Positions 9,313-19,843 of a DNA stretch of 64,000 bases are shown in pieces. A program made the translations under genes and the position numbers. The notes below the pieces were generated by a model. That model was not told the DNA's origin. It saw only the letters and a program-made list of their open reading frames with translations, and searched no databases. The DNA lies in NCBI RefSeq assembly GCF_945890115.1, contig NZ_CAMDCK010000003.1, positions 62,001 through 126,000 on the forward strand, in the 5' to 3' direction. This DNA comes from Sphingorhabdus sp. EL138 (lineage in GTDB: Bacteria > Pseudomonadota > Alphaproteobacteria > Sphingomonadales > Sphingomonadaceae). Position 1 is the stretch's first letter, and each line of letters starts with the position of its first letter.

Positions 9313-10293
9313 ATGGAAACTAAGTCCAATTATGTGATGGTGGGTGCTGTCACGCTTCTCCTTCTGGCGCTGCTGGCGGCCTTTACCGTTTGGCTTTCGC
9401 GGACAAGCGATGGCGACAAGAAAGAATATGACATATTCTTTCAGCAATCGGTCAACGGGCTGGCCAAGGGTTCAGGCGTGTCCTTTTCCGGTGTTCCGGT
9501 GGGCCAGATTGAGAGCATTGAGTTATGGGAGCCCGATCCGGATTTCGTTCGGGTGCGCATCAGCATCAAGGATACCGTACCCATACTTCTGGGCACGACG
9601 GCGACAATCAACGGCATCGGCTTCACCGGCGTTTCGGAAATTCAGCTTGATGGTGCGGTTAAAGGCGCGCCCGCACTGGATTGCCCTAAGGTGAATCCAC
9701 AGACCGCATGCCCCACAGGCGTGCCCGTCCTTCCGACAAAGCCAGGCGCTTTGGGCGAACTGCTCAACAACGCCCCTTTGCTTTTGGAACGGCTGTCGAC
9801 CTTGACCGAGCGGCTGACCAACATATTGTCCGACAAGAACCAACAGTCCGTCGAACAGATTTTGGACAATGTAGAGAGCATTTCGGGAACATTAGCAGCG
9901 CAAGGACCCGACTTGCGGGCGGCCATTCAGGAATCGCGCATTGCCTTGCAAAAGGCAGGCCTTGCTGCCGATGAGATTACCAAAATGGCAGGCTCTACAA
10001 ATAAGCTACTCGACAATGAAGGCCGCCCGATGCTGGATGAATTGCGTAAAACATTGCGGTCCGCAAATGGCAGTCTGGCTGCGTTGGAAACGACCTTGAA
10101 CAACGCGAACCCGGCAATTGAAACGTTGAATACCCAGACTTTGCCTGAAGTGACGCAACTGGCGCGTGACTTGAGAGACTTGTCGGTATCGTTAAAGTCC
10201 GTAACCGAGAAAGTGGACCAAGGCGGCATCGGCAGCGTCGTCGGCGCACCCGCCTTACCTGATTATAAACCCGGCAGCAGGAACCCAAAATGA
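9313..10293 (+). CDS. mlaD: MlaD/MCE family protein
   Basis: YVMVGAVTLLLLALLAAFTVWLSR then GSGVSFSGVPVGQIESIEL (MCE domain) and helical C-terminus. Confidence 0.88.
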   Translation: METKSNYVMVGAVTLLLLALLAAFTVWLSRTSDGDKKEYDIFFQQSVNGLAKGSGVSFSGVPVGQIESIELWEPDPDFVRVRISIKDTVPILLGTTATINGIGFTGVSEIQLDGAVKGAPALDCPKVNPQTACPTGVPVLPTKPGALGELLNNAPLLLERLSTLTERLTNILSDKNQQSVEQILDNVESISGTLAAQGPDLRAAIQESRIALQKAGLAADEITKMAGSTNKLLDNEGRPMLDELRKTLRSANGSLAALETTLNNANPAIETLNTQTLPEVTQLARDLRDLSVSLKSVTEKVDQGGIGSVVGAPALPDYKPGSRNPK

Positions 10294-10886
10294 TGTTCAG
10301 CAAAATCTCCGGTCCACGCTTATGTGCGTTACCTCTGATCATGGCTCTTGGCGCCTGCGTCAGCTTCGGCGGCAAGGCACCCGTCTCCATGCTGGTCCTG
10401 ACGGCCGACAATGTCGTGGCCGCTGGTGCTGCGCGAACAGCGACCGTCGCCGACGCCTTAGTTATCCAGATACCGCAAGTCCCGCGCAAGCTAGATAATA
10501 ACCGCGTTCCAGTTCAGATTGATGCCAGCAGCATGGCCTATCTCAAAGACGCATTTTGGGCGGACAAACCTGCCCGTTTGATGCAGATGTTACTCGTCGA
10601 AACTGTGTCGGCGAAGAGCGGCAATCTTGTGCTCAATGAAGTAGATGCAGGCGGAAAGGCCGTGCGCTATTTATCGGGAAGCCTGCTGGAATTTGGTATC
10701 GATGCCACCACCAACGAGGCCGTTGTGGTCTATGACGTGGTTAAAATCATACGCGGAAGTGCGACCGAAAAACGCCGGTTTGAAGCACGGCGACCCGTAA
10801 ACGCGATTGCGCCCGCACCGGCAGGGGCAGCGTTAAATGCCGCCGCGAACGATGTTGCGAGTCAGATCGCTGACTGGGCTGGCTAA
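10290..10886 (+). CDS. ABC-type transport auxiliary lipoprotein (PqiC/YmbA-like)
   Basis: Lipobox LIMALGAC; follows the mlaEFD-like genes with ATGA overlap; VIQIPQVPRKLDNNRVPVQ, FWADKPARLMQ. Confidence 0.75.
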   Translation: MMFSKISGPRLCALPLIMALGACVSFGGKAPVSMLVLTADNVVAAGAARTATVADALVIQIPQVPRKLDNNRVPVQIDASSMAYLKDAFWADKPARLMQMLLVETVSAKSGNLVLNEVDAGGKAVRYLSGSLLEFGIDATTNEAVVVYDVVKIIRGSATEKRRFEARRPVNAIAPAPAGAALNAAANDVASQIADWAG

Positions 10887-11941
10887 AGACCAAAGCCCTG
10901 AGGCTGCGGCCAATCTGGGGGATAAGCGGCCAAGACCTTGAATAAGGTCCCCATGGCGTCCGGCGCGACCAGCCGGTTACGTGCGGCGGTGATGTCTGCA
11001 GCCCTGTCGGGGTTGGACGCCGCCAAAATTTGCGCACGTTGGTCAATGCCAAGACCCGAAAGCCATGCGCCTTGGTCGCCTGGTCCAGCCACCAAAAGAC
11101 CACATTTTTGCGCACAATTCGATAATTCAAAAAAGTCGACATGCGCCGTCAAATCAAGCTCGCCCGGATTGGTGAACGGGTCGCCATATGTGTGGCTTTG
11201 CACTGCTTGCAAAGTGTCGCCCAACGCAGGCTGTGTATAGCCATAGTCGATAACCAACATCACCCCGCCCTGCTTTGCCAGCCGGGCCGAAAGCTGCTGC
11301 ATGATCGATGATGCTTCAGGACAGATTTCGTAAATACTGCCCATGGCGGCAGTGCGAAATTGTTCGGGGATAAGGTCCTCGGTCGCGCAAGCGCCGGGCA
11401 TTGCGGCAAAGCCTGACACACCATCCTGCACAACGACCCGCTCCCGCCAGCCGCCTTGTGTTGAGACAATCTGCCGGATCGGCAAAGCGTCAAAAAATTC
11501 GTTTGCCACAACGAACAAGGGCGCATCGGTCGGAAGGGTTTCCAGATTGTCATGGAATGTCGCGTCCGGCACTGCCTGCACCTGCTTGGCGCGCAATGCA
11601 GGACTGTTTTCGACGAAATGGACCGATGGCTCCCAACCCAAACGCCGCATTGTTCTCAGCGCGTCTGCCCCCAAAGTCCCGCGTCCAGGGCCAATCTCTA
11701 CATAATAACAGGCAACTGGGCGATGGCGTAGCCATAAATCGCTCAGCCAAATGCCCACCATCTCGCCAAACATCTGGCTGATTTCCGGCGCAGTGATGAA
11801 ATCGCCTGCTGCGCCCAGCGGGTCAGCGCGACCATAATATGCGGTGTTGGCCACACGCATATATTCGGCAACGCTGACGGGGCCTGACGCCTCTATCTGT
11901 TGCGTAAGGCGGACTGCAACTTGCTCTGTGTCAGGTGACAC
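10883..11941 (-). CDS. Class I SAM-dependent methyltransferase, MidA/NDUFAF7 family
   Basis: GDFITAPEISQMFGEMVGIWL, YVEIGPGRGTLGADALRT, VVANEFFDALPIRQ; GTG start at 11941 suggested because it overlaps the lgt stop. Confidence 0.85.
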   Translation of the reverse strand: MSPDTEQVAVRLTQQIEASGPVSVAEYMRVANTAYYGRADPLGAAGDFITAPEISQMFGEMVGIWLSDLWLRHRPVACYYVEIGPGRGTLGADALRTMRRLGWEPSVHFVENSPALRAKQVQAVPDATFHDNLETLPTDAPLFVVANEFFDALPIRQIVSTQGGWRERVVVQDGVSGFAAMPGACATEDLIPEQFRTAAMGSIYEICPEASSIMQQLSARLAKQGGVMLVIDYGYTQPALGDTLQAVQSHTYGDPFTNPGELDLTAHVDFFELSNCAQKCGLLVAGPGDQGAWLSGLGIDQRAQILAASNPDRAADITAARNRLVAPDAMGTLFKVLAAYPPDWPQPQGFGL

Positions 11942-12797
11942 TGTTACTGCCGGCCATGGCCACGGCGCGTTGCTTGCGCGCACCTGCAGTGAACAGTAAG
12001 AACAGTCCGACCAATATCATCGGAATAGTGAGCCACTGCCCCATGCTCAGGCCACTTGTTTCCACCAGCCACTGAAGCTGCTGGTCCGGCTCCCTGACAA
12101 ACTCGATAGAAAACCGGGCCGTGCCGTAAATGATTGCAGCCATACCCGTCAGGAACCCCGGCCTATACCGCGCATTGGTTTTCCAGAATAATGGCCACAA
12201 TATTGCGGCCATCAATAGCCCTTCGAGCACAGCTTCATACAACTGGCTTGGGTGGCGCGGCAAATCCCCGCCATTGGGAAACACAACGGCCCAAGGCACG
12301 TCGGTGACGCGGCCCCAAAGCTCATCATTCACAAAGTTCGCCAAGCGTACGAGGAATATCCCAAAAGGTACGACGCAGGCGACATAATCACAGACCCGTA
12401 AGAAAGAGATTTTATGCTTGCGCGCCAAAAGCCAGAGCGAAAATATGATACCAATTGCGCCGCCATGGAACGACATCCCGCCTTCCCAAATCTTGAAGAC
12501 ATCCATGGGGTTCTGCAAAATGGACGGTTGGTAGAATAAGATATAGCCAATGCGTCCACCCAAAATGATACCCAAGGTGGTGTACAAGATAATGTCATCG
12601 GATTGCGCGCGTGACATTGGCGCACCGGGACGGGCGAGCAATTTCAGCAACATCCAATAGCCAAGCACTATGCCAACCAGATAGCCAAGCGAATACCAAC
12701 GGATCTGAAAGAAGCCCAGATCAAGCGCAACCGGACCTACGCCAAGGTCGGTAAACTGAATATAGCCAGCAGCAGTTGAAATAATCTCAAATGACAC
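11931..12797 (-). CDS. lgt: Prolipoprotein diacylglyceryl transferase
   Basis: RWYSLGYLVGIVLGYW, GGRIGYILFYQP, GGMSFHGGAIGI, RLANFVNDELWGRVTDVPWAVVFPNGG, RHPSQLYEA. Confidence 0.95.
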   Translation of the reverse strand: MSFEIISTAAGYIQFTDLGVGPVALDLGFFQIRWYSLGYLVGIVLGYWMLLKLLARPGAPMSRAQSDDIILYTTLGIILGGRIGYILFYQPSILQNPMDVFKIWEGGMSFHGGAIGIIFSLWLLARKHKISFLRVCDYVACVVPFGIFLVRLANFVNDELWGRVTDVPWAVVFPNGGDLPRHPSQLYEAVLEGLLMAAILWPLFWKTNARYRPGFLTGMAAIIYGTARFSIEFVREPDQQLQWLVETSGLSMGQWLTIPMILVGLFLLFTAGARKQRAVAMAGSNSVT

Positions 12798-12872
12798 AAT
12801 ATTTCCTCGGCATATTTTGACATTCCTATAGAGCCAAATAGAAGACGCACAAAGAGTTTAGGAGAGAATCAT

Positions 12873-14570
12873 ATGCCGTCGCAGTTGGACCTTGCAATCG
12901 ATGCCACCATTAACCGGCTTATGGCCAATGATGGCCCCTTGGCTGTTACATCTGCCGAGAAAAACGGTGTCCAATTGCCCGTTTTCGCCAAAGCGCCGGG
13001 TAACATGGCCGACTATTTCGCATTTTTCTGCGCAACCCATGCCGACAAGGAATTTTTGGTCGATGGCGATATCCGTTTAAGTTTCGCAGAAACTTATGGC
13101 GCGGCGCGCGCGTTGGCAGGTGGTCTTGTGGAAGGCCACAGACTGCAAAAGGGTGAGCGCGTTGGCATTGCGGCGCGTAATTCGGCCAATTGGATCATTG
13201 CCTATATGGCGATTGTGATGGCAGGCGGTGTTGCCACTTTGCTTAATGGCTGGTGGCAAGGCGGGGAGTTGGCTGAAGGCATTCGCATGGTCGGCTGCCG
13301 CTTCGTTCTTGCCGATGAACAGCGTGCAGCGCGCATGGCCGGACAGGATCTTGGCGGTTGCCAGCTCCTCATCATCAACCATGATTCCCGGCCCTTGGAT
13401 GGCTTATCGGTTTTGACCGCACAGGGTGGCGGTGCGGCAACAGCGCTGCCAACATTGGATCCGCTGGATAACGCGACGATTTTATACACCTCTGGCTCAA
13501 CCGGACAGTCCAAGGGTGCCGTGTCAGACCACCGCGCTGTCGTCCAAGGCGCGATGAGCTATGTGGGTCAAACGCTTGTGTTCTTCGAACTTATGTCCGC
13601 CAGTGGCCAATCAATGCCAGCGCAGCCCTCAGCGCTCGTCAATGTGCCATTGTTCCACGTCACCGCGTCGATTCCCTTGGTACTGCAAAGCTTCGCCATT
13701 GGCCGCAAGCTCGTGTTGATGCCCAAATGGGACGCCGAAGACGCGATGCGTATCATTGAAAAAGAACGCATCACTTATTTTGTGGGCGTTCCGTTGATGA
13801 GCATTGAGCTTGCGACGCACCCGGCCCGCCACAAATATGACCTCACCAGTTGCACCGCATTTGCCGCCGGCGGCGCACCGCGTCCTGTCGAGCATGTCAA
13901 AAAAATCCGTAAGGAAATGAGCTGGGGTTATCCGCTGTTAGGGTACGGCCTTACCGAAACCAACGGCGTTGGCTGTGGCAATTTCACCGACAATTATCTG
14001 GAAAAGCCAACCAGCACTGGCCCTGCGACCAAGCCGCTTGTCGAGGTCCAAATGCTGGACGATAACGGCAATGTCTTGCCGCAGGGTGAACGTGGTGAAG
14101 TGGGCATTCGGACCATTGCCAATTTCAATGGCTATTGGAATAACGAAGATGCCACGCGCGATGCCTTCACCGCCGATGGGTTTTTCCGGACCGGCGACAT
14201 TGGTTATCTCGACGAAGACGGCTATTTGTTCATCGTCGACCGCAAGAAAGATATCATCATCCGAGGCGGCGAGAATATCAGTTGCCCCGAGGTGGAAGCA
14301 GCAGCCTATGAGCATGACTCGATAGTCGAATTGTCGGTATTTGGTATCGCTGATGACAAATATGGTGAGGTTCCCGGCATCGTCTATCAGACAAAGGACG
14401 GCGTCACGCTGACAGAGGATGCGTTGAAAGCGTTTTTGGCGCCGCGTCTTGCACCCTTCAAGATTCCTGCGCATTTCTGGCAAGTTGCCGAACCCCTCCC
14501 CCGTCTGGGGACGCAGAAAATCGACCGGGTGACGCTGCGACGCGAATATAATGCCAAGATATCTGGTTGA
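12873..14570 (+). CDS. Class I adenylate-forming enzyme (AMP-binding acyl-CoA synthetase/ligase)
   Basis: ILYTSGSTGQSKGAV, GYGLTETNGVG, FFRTGDIGYLDEDGYLFIVDRKKDIIIRGGENI. Confidence 0.9.
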   Translation: MPSQLDLAIDATINRLMANDGPLAVTSAEKNGVQLPVFAKAPGNMADYFAFFCATHADKEFLVDGDIRLSFAETYGAARALAGGLVEGHRLQKGERVGIAARNSANWIIAYMAIVMAGGVATLLNGWWQGGELAEGIRMVGCRFVLADEQRAARMAGQDLGGCQLLIINHDSRPLDGLSVLTAQGGGAATALPTLDPLDNATILYTSGSTGQSKGAVSDHRAVVQGAMSYVGQTLVFFELMSASGQSMPAQPSALVNVPLFHVTASIPLVLQSFAIGRKLVLMPKWDAEDAMRIIEKERITYFVGVPLMSIELATHPARHKYDLTSCTAFAAGGAPRPVEHVKKIRKEMSWGYPLLGYGLTETNGVGCGNFTDNYLEKPTSTGPATKPLVEVQMLDDNGNVLPQGERGEVGIRTIANFNGYWNNEDATRDAFTADGFFRTGDIGYLDEDGYLFIVDRKKDIIIRGGENISCPEVEAAAYEHDSIVELSVFGIADDKYGEVPGIVYQTKDGVTLTEDALKAFLAPRLAPFKIPAHFWQVAEPLPRLGTQKIDRVTLRREYNAKISG

Positions 14571-14607
14571 TGCTGACATGTTGCCGGATCGCGACTAAGG
14601 TCGCCTG

Positions 14608-17367
14608 ATGGCATCAACAGCAGAACGGATATTCAAGCAACGCGACATTATCGACCGGAGCGCGCTTGCCGAACAGATTGAAAGCATCGTGCGCGAGGAC
14701 GCGGCCCAAGCACGCCGTCCTCGTATCGTCGAGATATGGCAAACGGCGCTGACCAACGGTCGGACCGAGATTCAACAGCGCCTAAATGCGGAGCCGTCTC
14801 AAGGCTATCGCGCTTCGGCTGAGCAGGCATTTCTTGTCGATCAAATCGTTCGGCTCATCTACGACTATGTCACTGTTCATGCATATCCCGCTGCTAACCG
14901 CTCCGCATCCGAGAGGATCGCGGTGCTGGCGGTCGGTGGATATGGCCGCGGTGAAATGGCGCCGCACAGCGACGTCGATATTGGCTTTGTAACGCCTTTC
15001 AAGCGCAGTTCGTGGACGGAGCAGGTCGTCGAAGCGATCCTCTATTTGCTTTGGGACCTTGGGTTGAAGGTTGGCCAATCGAGCAGGTCCCTCGATGAAA
15101 CCGTAAAGATGGCGCAAGAGGATTTGACCATTCGCACCGCTTTGCTGGAAAGCAGGTTTGTTTGGGGCGATAGAGGCGTTTATGAAGAGGCTTCGCTGCG
15201 TTTCTGGAACGAAGTCGTCGCCAACACCGCATCTGACTTTGTACGCTTAAAAATGATTGAACGCGATGATCGGCACCGGCGTATGGGTGACAGCCGATAT
15301 GTGGTCGAGCCGAATATCAAGGATGGCAAAGGCGGGCTTCGCGACCTGCACACCCTCTACTGGATTGGAAAATATATCCACAAAGTGTCAGCCGCGTCCG
15401 AACTTGTCGACGTTGGCCTGCTCACAATCGATGAATATAACCGGTTCAAAAAGGCCGAAAATTTCTTGTGGGCGGTGCGCTGCCATATGCACAATATCAC
15501 CGGCCGCGCGGAAGAACGTCTGACATTTGATCTGCAGCGCGAAGTTGCGGAACTTATGCAATTTGCCGATCGCCCCGGACGCTCGGCAGTTGAACGGTTC
15601 ATGCACTTTTATTTTTTGAACGCAAAAACGGTTGGTGACGTGACGGGGCTTTTCCTGGCGCATTTGGATGAAGCTATGGCCAAAAAAGGCCGTCGCTTCT
15701 TACCCAGTTTTAGCCGGAAACCCCGAAAGCTAAACGGCTTTCAACTAGATCGCGGTCGCTTGGCGCTGCCCGATGACGGTTTTTTTGCGGAAGACCCCGT
15801 GCGTTTGCTCGAGATATTTCATTTGGCAGATGTGCATGAATTGGAAATCCACCCGCTGGCTATGCGCGCTGCCCAAAGGGATGCTCGGCTGATCGACAAA
15901 GTATTGCGACGCGACCCACGCGCTAACGCGCTGTTTCTGGATATATTGACGTCTCCGCGCGACCCGGAAACGGTGTTGCGTTGGATGAATGAATCCACCG
16001 TTTTTGGCAGGTTCATTCCCGATTTCCGCCGTGTCGTCGCGCAAATGCAGTTCGACATGTACCATCATTACACAGTAGATGAACATTCCATCCGCGCGAT
16101 TGGATTGCTGGCCGATATCAACAGGGGCAAGCTAAAACAGGATCACCCGCTGTCGACGGCGATAGTGCAACAGATTGTCAGCAAGCGGGTATTGTTTGTT
16201 GCAACGTTGCTCCACGACATTGCGAAAGGGCGTGGCGGTGACCATAGTGCGTTAGGTGCCGAGGTTGCCGAAAACTTATGCCCGCGGCTGGGTCTTTCTC
16301 CAGCCGAGACGGAAACCGTCGCTTGGCTGGTCCGTTATCATTTGTTGATGTCGGCCACAGCGTTCAAGCGGGACTTGGCGGATTTCAAGACTATCCTGGA
16401 TTTTGCGCAGGCCGTCCAGTCGCCCGAACGGTTGAAGCTGTTATTGGTCTTAACCGTCGTTGACATTCGCGCCGTGGGGCCGGGGGTTTGGAATAGTTGG
16501 AAGCGGCAGCTTTTGTCCGACCTGTTTGAAGCCACCGAAGAAGTGCTGCGTCTGGGACATAAGCAGCGCGGCCGGGACGAACGGATTGCCTCGAGAAAAG
16601 CGAAACTGGGCTCCGCGTTGCAAATGCCCGCCGATACATTTGCTGCTTTTGCCAAAACGCTTCCCGACGCTTATTGGATCGCGGAACCAGATGACATCAT
16701 TGAACGCAACGCCCGGCACCTGCTTTCCAATGCAGGCACGGGTCTTGCCATTGATGCGTGTTTCTATCCCGATCGCGGCGCGACGCTCGTCACGGTTTTT
16801 GCTGCCGACCATCCAGGGTTATTTTACCGGATAGCGGGCGCCATTCATCTGGCGGGCGGCAACATCATCGATGCGCGGATTCACACCAGCAGTGACGGCA
16901 TGGCGGTGGACAATTTCCTCATCCAGGATCCGCTGGGTCGCCCTTTTCAGGAACAAAGCCAGTTAAACCGCCTCAAGCGTATCATTGAAGAGGCGCTATC
17001 CAACCGCGCGCGTTTGATGACTCAACTGGATGCAAAACCGAAAGCGTTGCGCCGGGCCGACGCCTTTAAAATCGCGCCATCGGTGTTGATTGATAATCAA
17101 GCTTCCAACCGGTTTACAGTGATTGAGGTAAATGCGCTGGATCGGCCCGCCTTGCTCAACAATTTAGCGCTCGCGCTGTTTGAATCCAAAGTCACATTGC
17201 ACAGTGCGCACATCGCCACATACGGGGAACGCGCCGTCGACACATTTTATGTGACAGATTTGTTTGGCGGCAAAATCGAAAACAAAAACAAGTTAAAGGC
17301 ACTTGAGACGCGGCTTTTGGAAGCAGCAACAGGGACGGCGCGCGTGAAGGCGCAGGCTGCTGCCTAA
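14608..17367 (+). CDS. glnD: [Protein-PII] uridylyltransferase / uridylyl-removing enzyme
   Basis: 919 aa; VLAVGGYGRGEMAPHSDVDIGF nucleotidyltransferase motif, FVATLLHDIAKGRGGDHS HD domain, two C-terminal ACT domains. Confidence 0.95.
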   Translation: MASTAERIFKQRDIIDRSALAEQIESIVREDAAQARRPRIVEIWQTALTNGRTEIQQRLNAEPSQGYRASAEQAFLVDQIVRLIYDYVTVHAYPAANRSASERIAVLAVGGYGRGEMAPHSDVDIGFVTPFKRSSWTEQVVEAILYLLWDLGLKVGQSSRSLDETVKMAQEDLTIRTALLESRFVWGDRGVYEEASLRFWNEVVANTASDFVRLKMIERDDRHRRMGDSRYVVEPNIKDGKGGLRDLHTLYWIGKYIHKVSAASELVDVGLLTIDEYNRFKKAENFLWAVRCHMHNITGRAEERLTFDLQREVAELMQFADRPGRSAVERFMHFYFLNAKTVGDVTGLFLAHLDEAMAKKGRRFLPSFSRKPRKLNGFQLDRGRLALPDDGFFAEDPVRLLEIFHLADVHELEIHPLAMRAAQRDARLIDKVLRRDPRANALFLDILTSPRDPETVLRWMNESTVFGRFIPDFRRVVAQMQFDMYHHYTVDEHSIRAIGLLADINRGKLKQDHPLSTAIVQQIVSKRVLFVATLLHDIAKGRGGDHSALGAEVAENLCPRLGLSPAETETVAWLVRYHLLMSATAFKRDLADFKTILDFAQAVQSPERLKLLLVLTVVDIRAVGPGVWNSWKRQLLSDLFEATEEVLRLGHKQRGRDERIASRKAKLGSALQMPADTFAAFAKTLPDAYWIAEPDDIIERNARHLLSNAGTGLAIDACFYPDRGATLVTVFAADHPGLFYRIAGAIHLAGGNIIDARIHTSSDGMAVDNFLIQDPLGRPFQEQSQLNRLKRIIEEALSNRARLMTQLDAKPKALRRADAFKIAPSVLIDNQASNRFTVIEVNALDRPALLNNLALALFESKVTLHSAHIATYGERAVDTFYVTDLFGGKIENKNKLKALETRLLEAATGTARVKAQAAA

Positions 17368-17404
17368 AATCTGCACGGCCATGCGCGGGACCATGCAGGC
17401 GATG

Positions 17405-17443
17405 CAAAAAAAAGGCCGGTCTTTCGACCAGCCTTTCTTTTTA
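17405..17443. terminator. Bidirectional rho-independent terminator between convergent glnD and ompA-family genes
   Basis: aaaaaaaaggccggtctttcgaccagcctttcttttt: GC-rich stem flanked by A tract and T tract. Confidence 0.85.
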
Positions 17444-17462
17444 CCTGAAAACAGTTTGGGAA

Positions 17463-18587
<1,125 letters not shown>

Positions 18588-18744
18588 CTTTCCCCTTATC
18601 TATCTTAGGAACGGAAATTCGAGAACCTTTGTCTACCAATTCTGTTCCATTGATGCAAGTCGCTATGTATCTATACTGTTGCCAAAATGTCGCCATTGTT
18701 CACAATTTATCATAATATTTGCAGCGTTTTCCGGCGTTTTGGGC

Positions 18745-18957
18745 TCATGTTGCTAACATGCCTATCAACCTGAAATATTGTAAAATCGCAGCAAGAGCAG
18801 CGCGTGCCTCGCTATCGACGGCAGTACCACCGGTTGGATTAGGTACCGAAGGCGCAGTCGTCCATTGGCCGGATATGAACCGGCTGTGCCGCCGTGTAGA
18901 TTTGTTCCAAACCCCCATGCCTTCATGGGGAACGACAAAGCGCCAATGGTTACGATG
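18745..18957 (-). pseudogene. Degraded C-terminal fragment resembling DUF2793-type phage/GTA-associated protein
   Basis: 70-codon minus-strand open frame: HRNHWRFVVPHEGMGVWNKSTRRHSRFISGQWTTAPSVPNPTGGTAVDSEARAALAAILQYFRLIGMLAT*, in-frame stop immediately upstream (18958-18960). Confidence 0.5.
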
Positions 18958-19068
18958 TCAATATTTTTTTAGTCTATTTGGTTATTTTAGAAAAACTCCC
19001 ATAACCAACTATCCTCCCCCACCCACAACAGCATTTCGCATCGCCCCCGCTTTCGCTACAGCATCTCC

Positions 19069-19620
19069 ATGTCGCGCATCATCCTGTTCAACAAACCTTA
19101 TGGCGTCTTGCCGCAATTTACCGACAAGGGGACGGAGGGTTCGCCGCGGCCTACTTTGTCGCAGTTTGTCGATGTGCCCGGTGTCTATCCGGCTGGGCGG
19201 TTGGATATGGATAGTGAGGGGTTGATGCTGCTGACCGATGATGGCCGGTTGCAGGCGCGGATATCGGACCCGAGATATAAAATGGCCAAAAGCTATCTGG
19301 TGCAGGTGGAGGGCGAAGTGACCGACGATGCGCTGGTGCAGTTGCGGCGGGGGGTTTCGTTGAAAGACGGCTTGACCCTGCCCTGCGAAGCGGAGCGGAT
19401 TGCCGACCCCATGCTGTGGCCGCGCGACCCGCCGATCCGCGTGCGGCTGTCGGTACCCGATAGCTGGATGATGCTGACGATCCGTGAAGGCCGCAACCGT
19501 CAGGTCCGGCGCATGACCGCTGCCGTCGGGCATCCGACCTTGCGTCTGGTCCGCCGCGCGATTGGGGAATGGACGATGGATGGCCTTGCGCCGGGAAGCT
19601 GGCGCGCGGTTGAAGGCTAA
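19069..19620 (+). CDS. rluE: Ribosomal large subunit pseudouridine synthase (RluE-like)
   Basis: [58 protein letters not shown]. Confidence 0.88.
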   Translation: MSRIILFNKPYGVLPQFTDKGTEGSPRPTLSQFVDVPGVYPAGRLDMDSEGLMLLTDDGRLQARISDPRYKMAKSYLVQVEGEVTDDALVQLRRGVSLKDGLTLPCEAERIADPMLWPRDPPIRVRLSVPDSWMMLTIREGRNRQVRRMTAAVGHPTLRLVRRAIGEWTMDGLAPGSWRAVEG

Positions 19621-19630
19621 GGCGTTACGT

Positions 19631-19843
19631 TCAATCCGATGCTGGCCGCGGGATGCGCTTGCCCTTGGTCCGGCTGGTCAAATGAAACTTCCCGCAACGG
19701 TCGCAGGCATAATGCCGCAGCGTGATGGTCGCCGCTGCTATCGCCGATAGCGCGTCAGCCTCCGACACATAACGCGCTTTCTTCGCGCAGATGCTTAACC
19801 GCGTGCGCAGATCAATCCTCGCTATCAAATGCGATGCAGCCAT
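19631..19843 (-). CDS. Small hypothetical protein with zinc-finger-like CxxC
   Basis: 70 aa; SICAKKARYVSEADALSAI...RHYACDRCGKFHLTS; overlaps the 3' end of the upstream cupin gene. Confidence 0.6.
   Translation of the reverse strand: MAASHLIARIDLRTRLSICAKKARYVSEADALSAIAAATITLRHYACDRCGKFHLTSRTKGKRIPRPASD

Noticed and set aside
18719-19225. 168-aa plus-strand ORF
   Set aside because: Overlaps rluE in another frame and the DUF2793-like minus-strand fragment; no domain recognised
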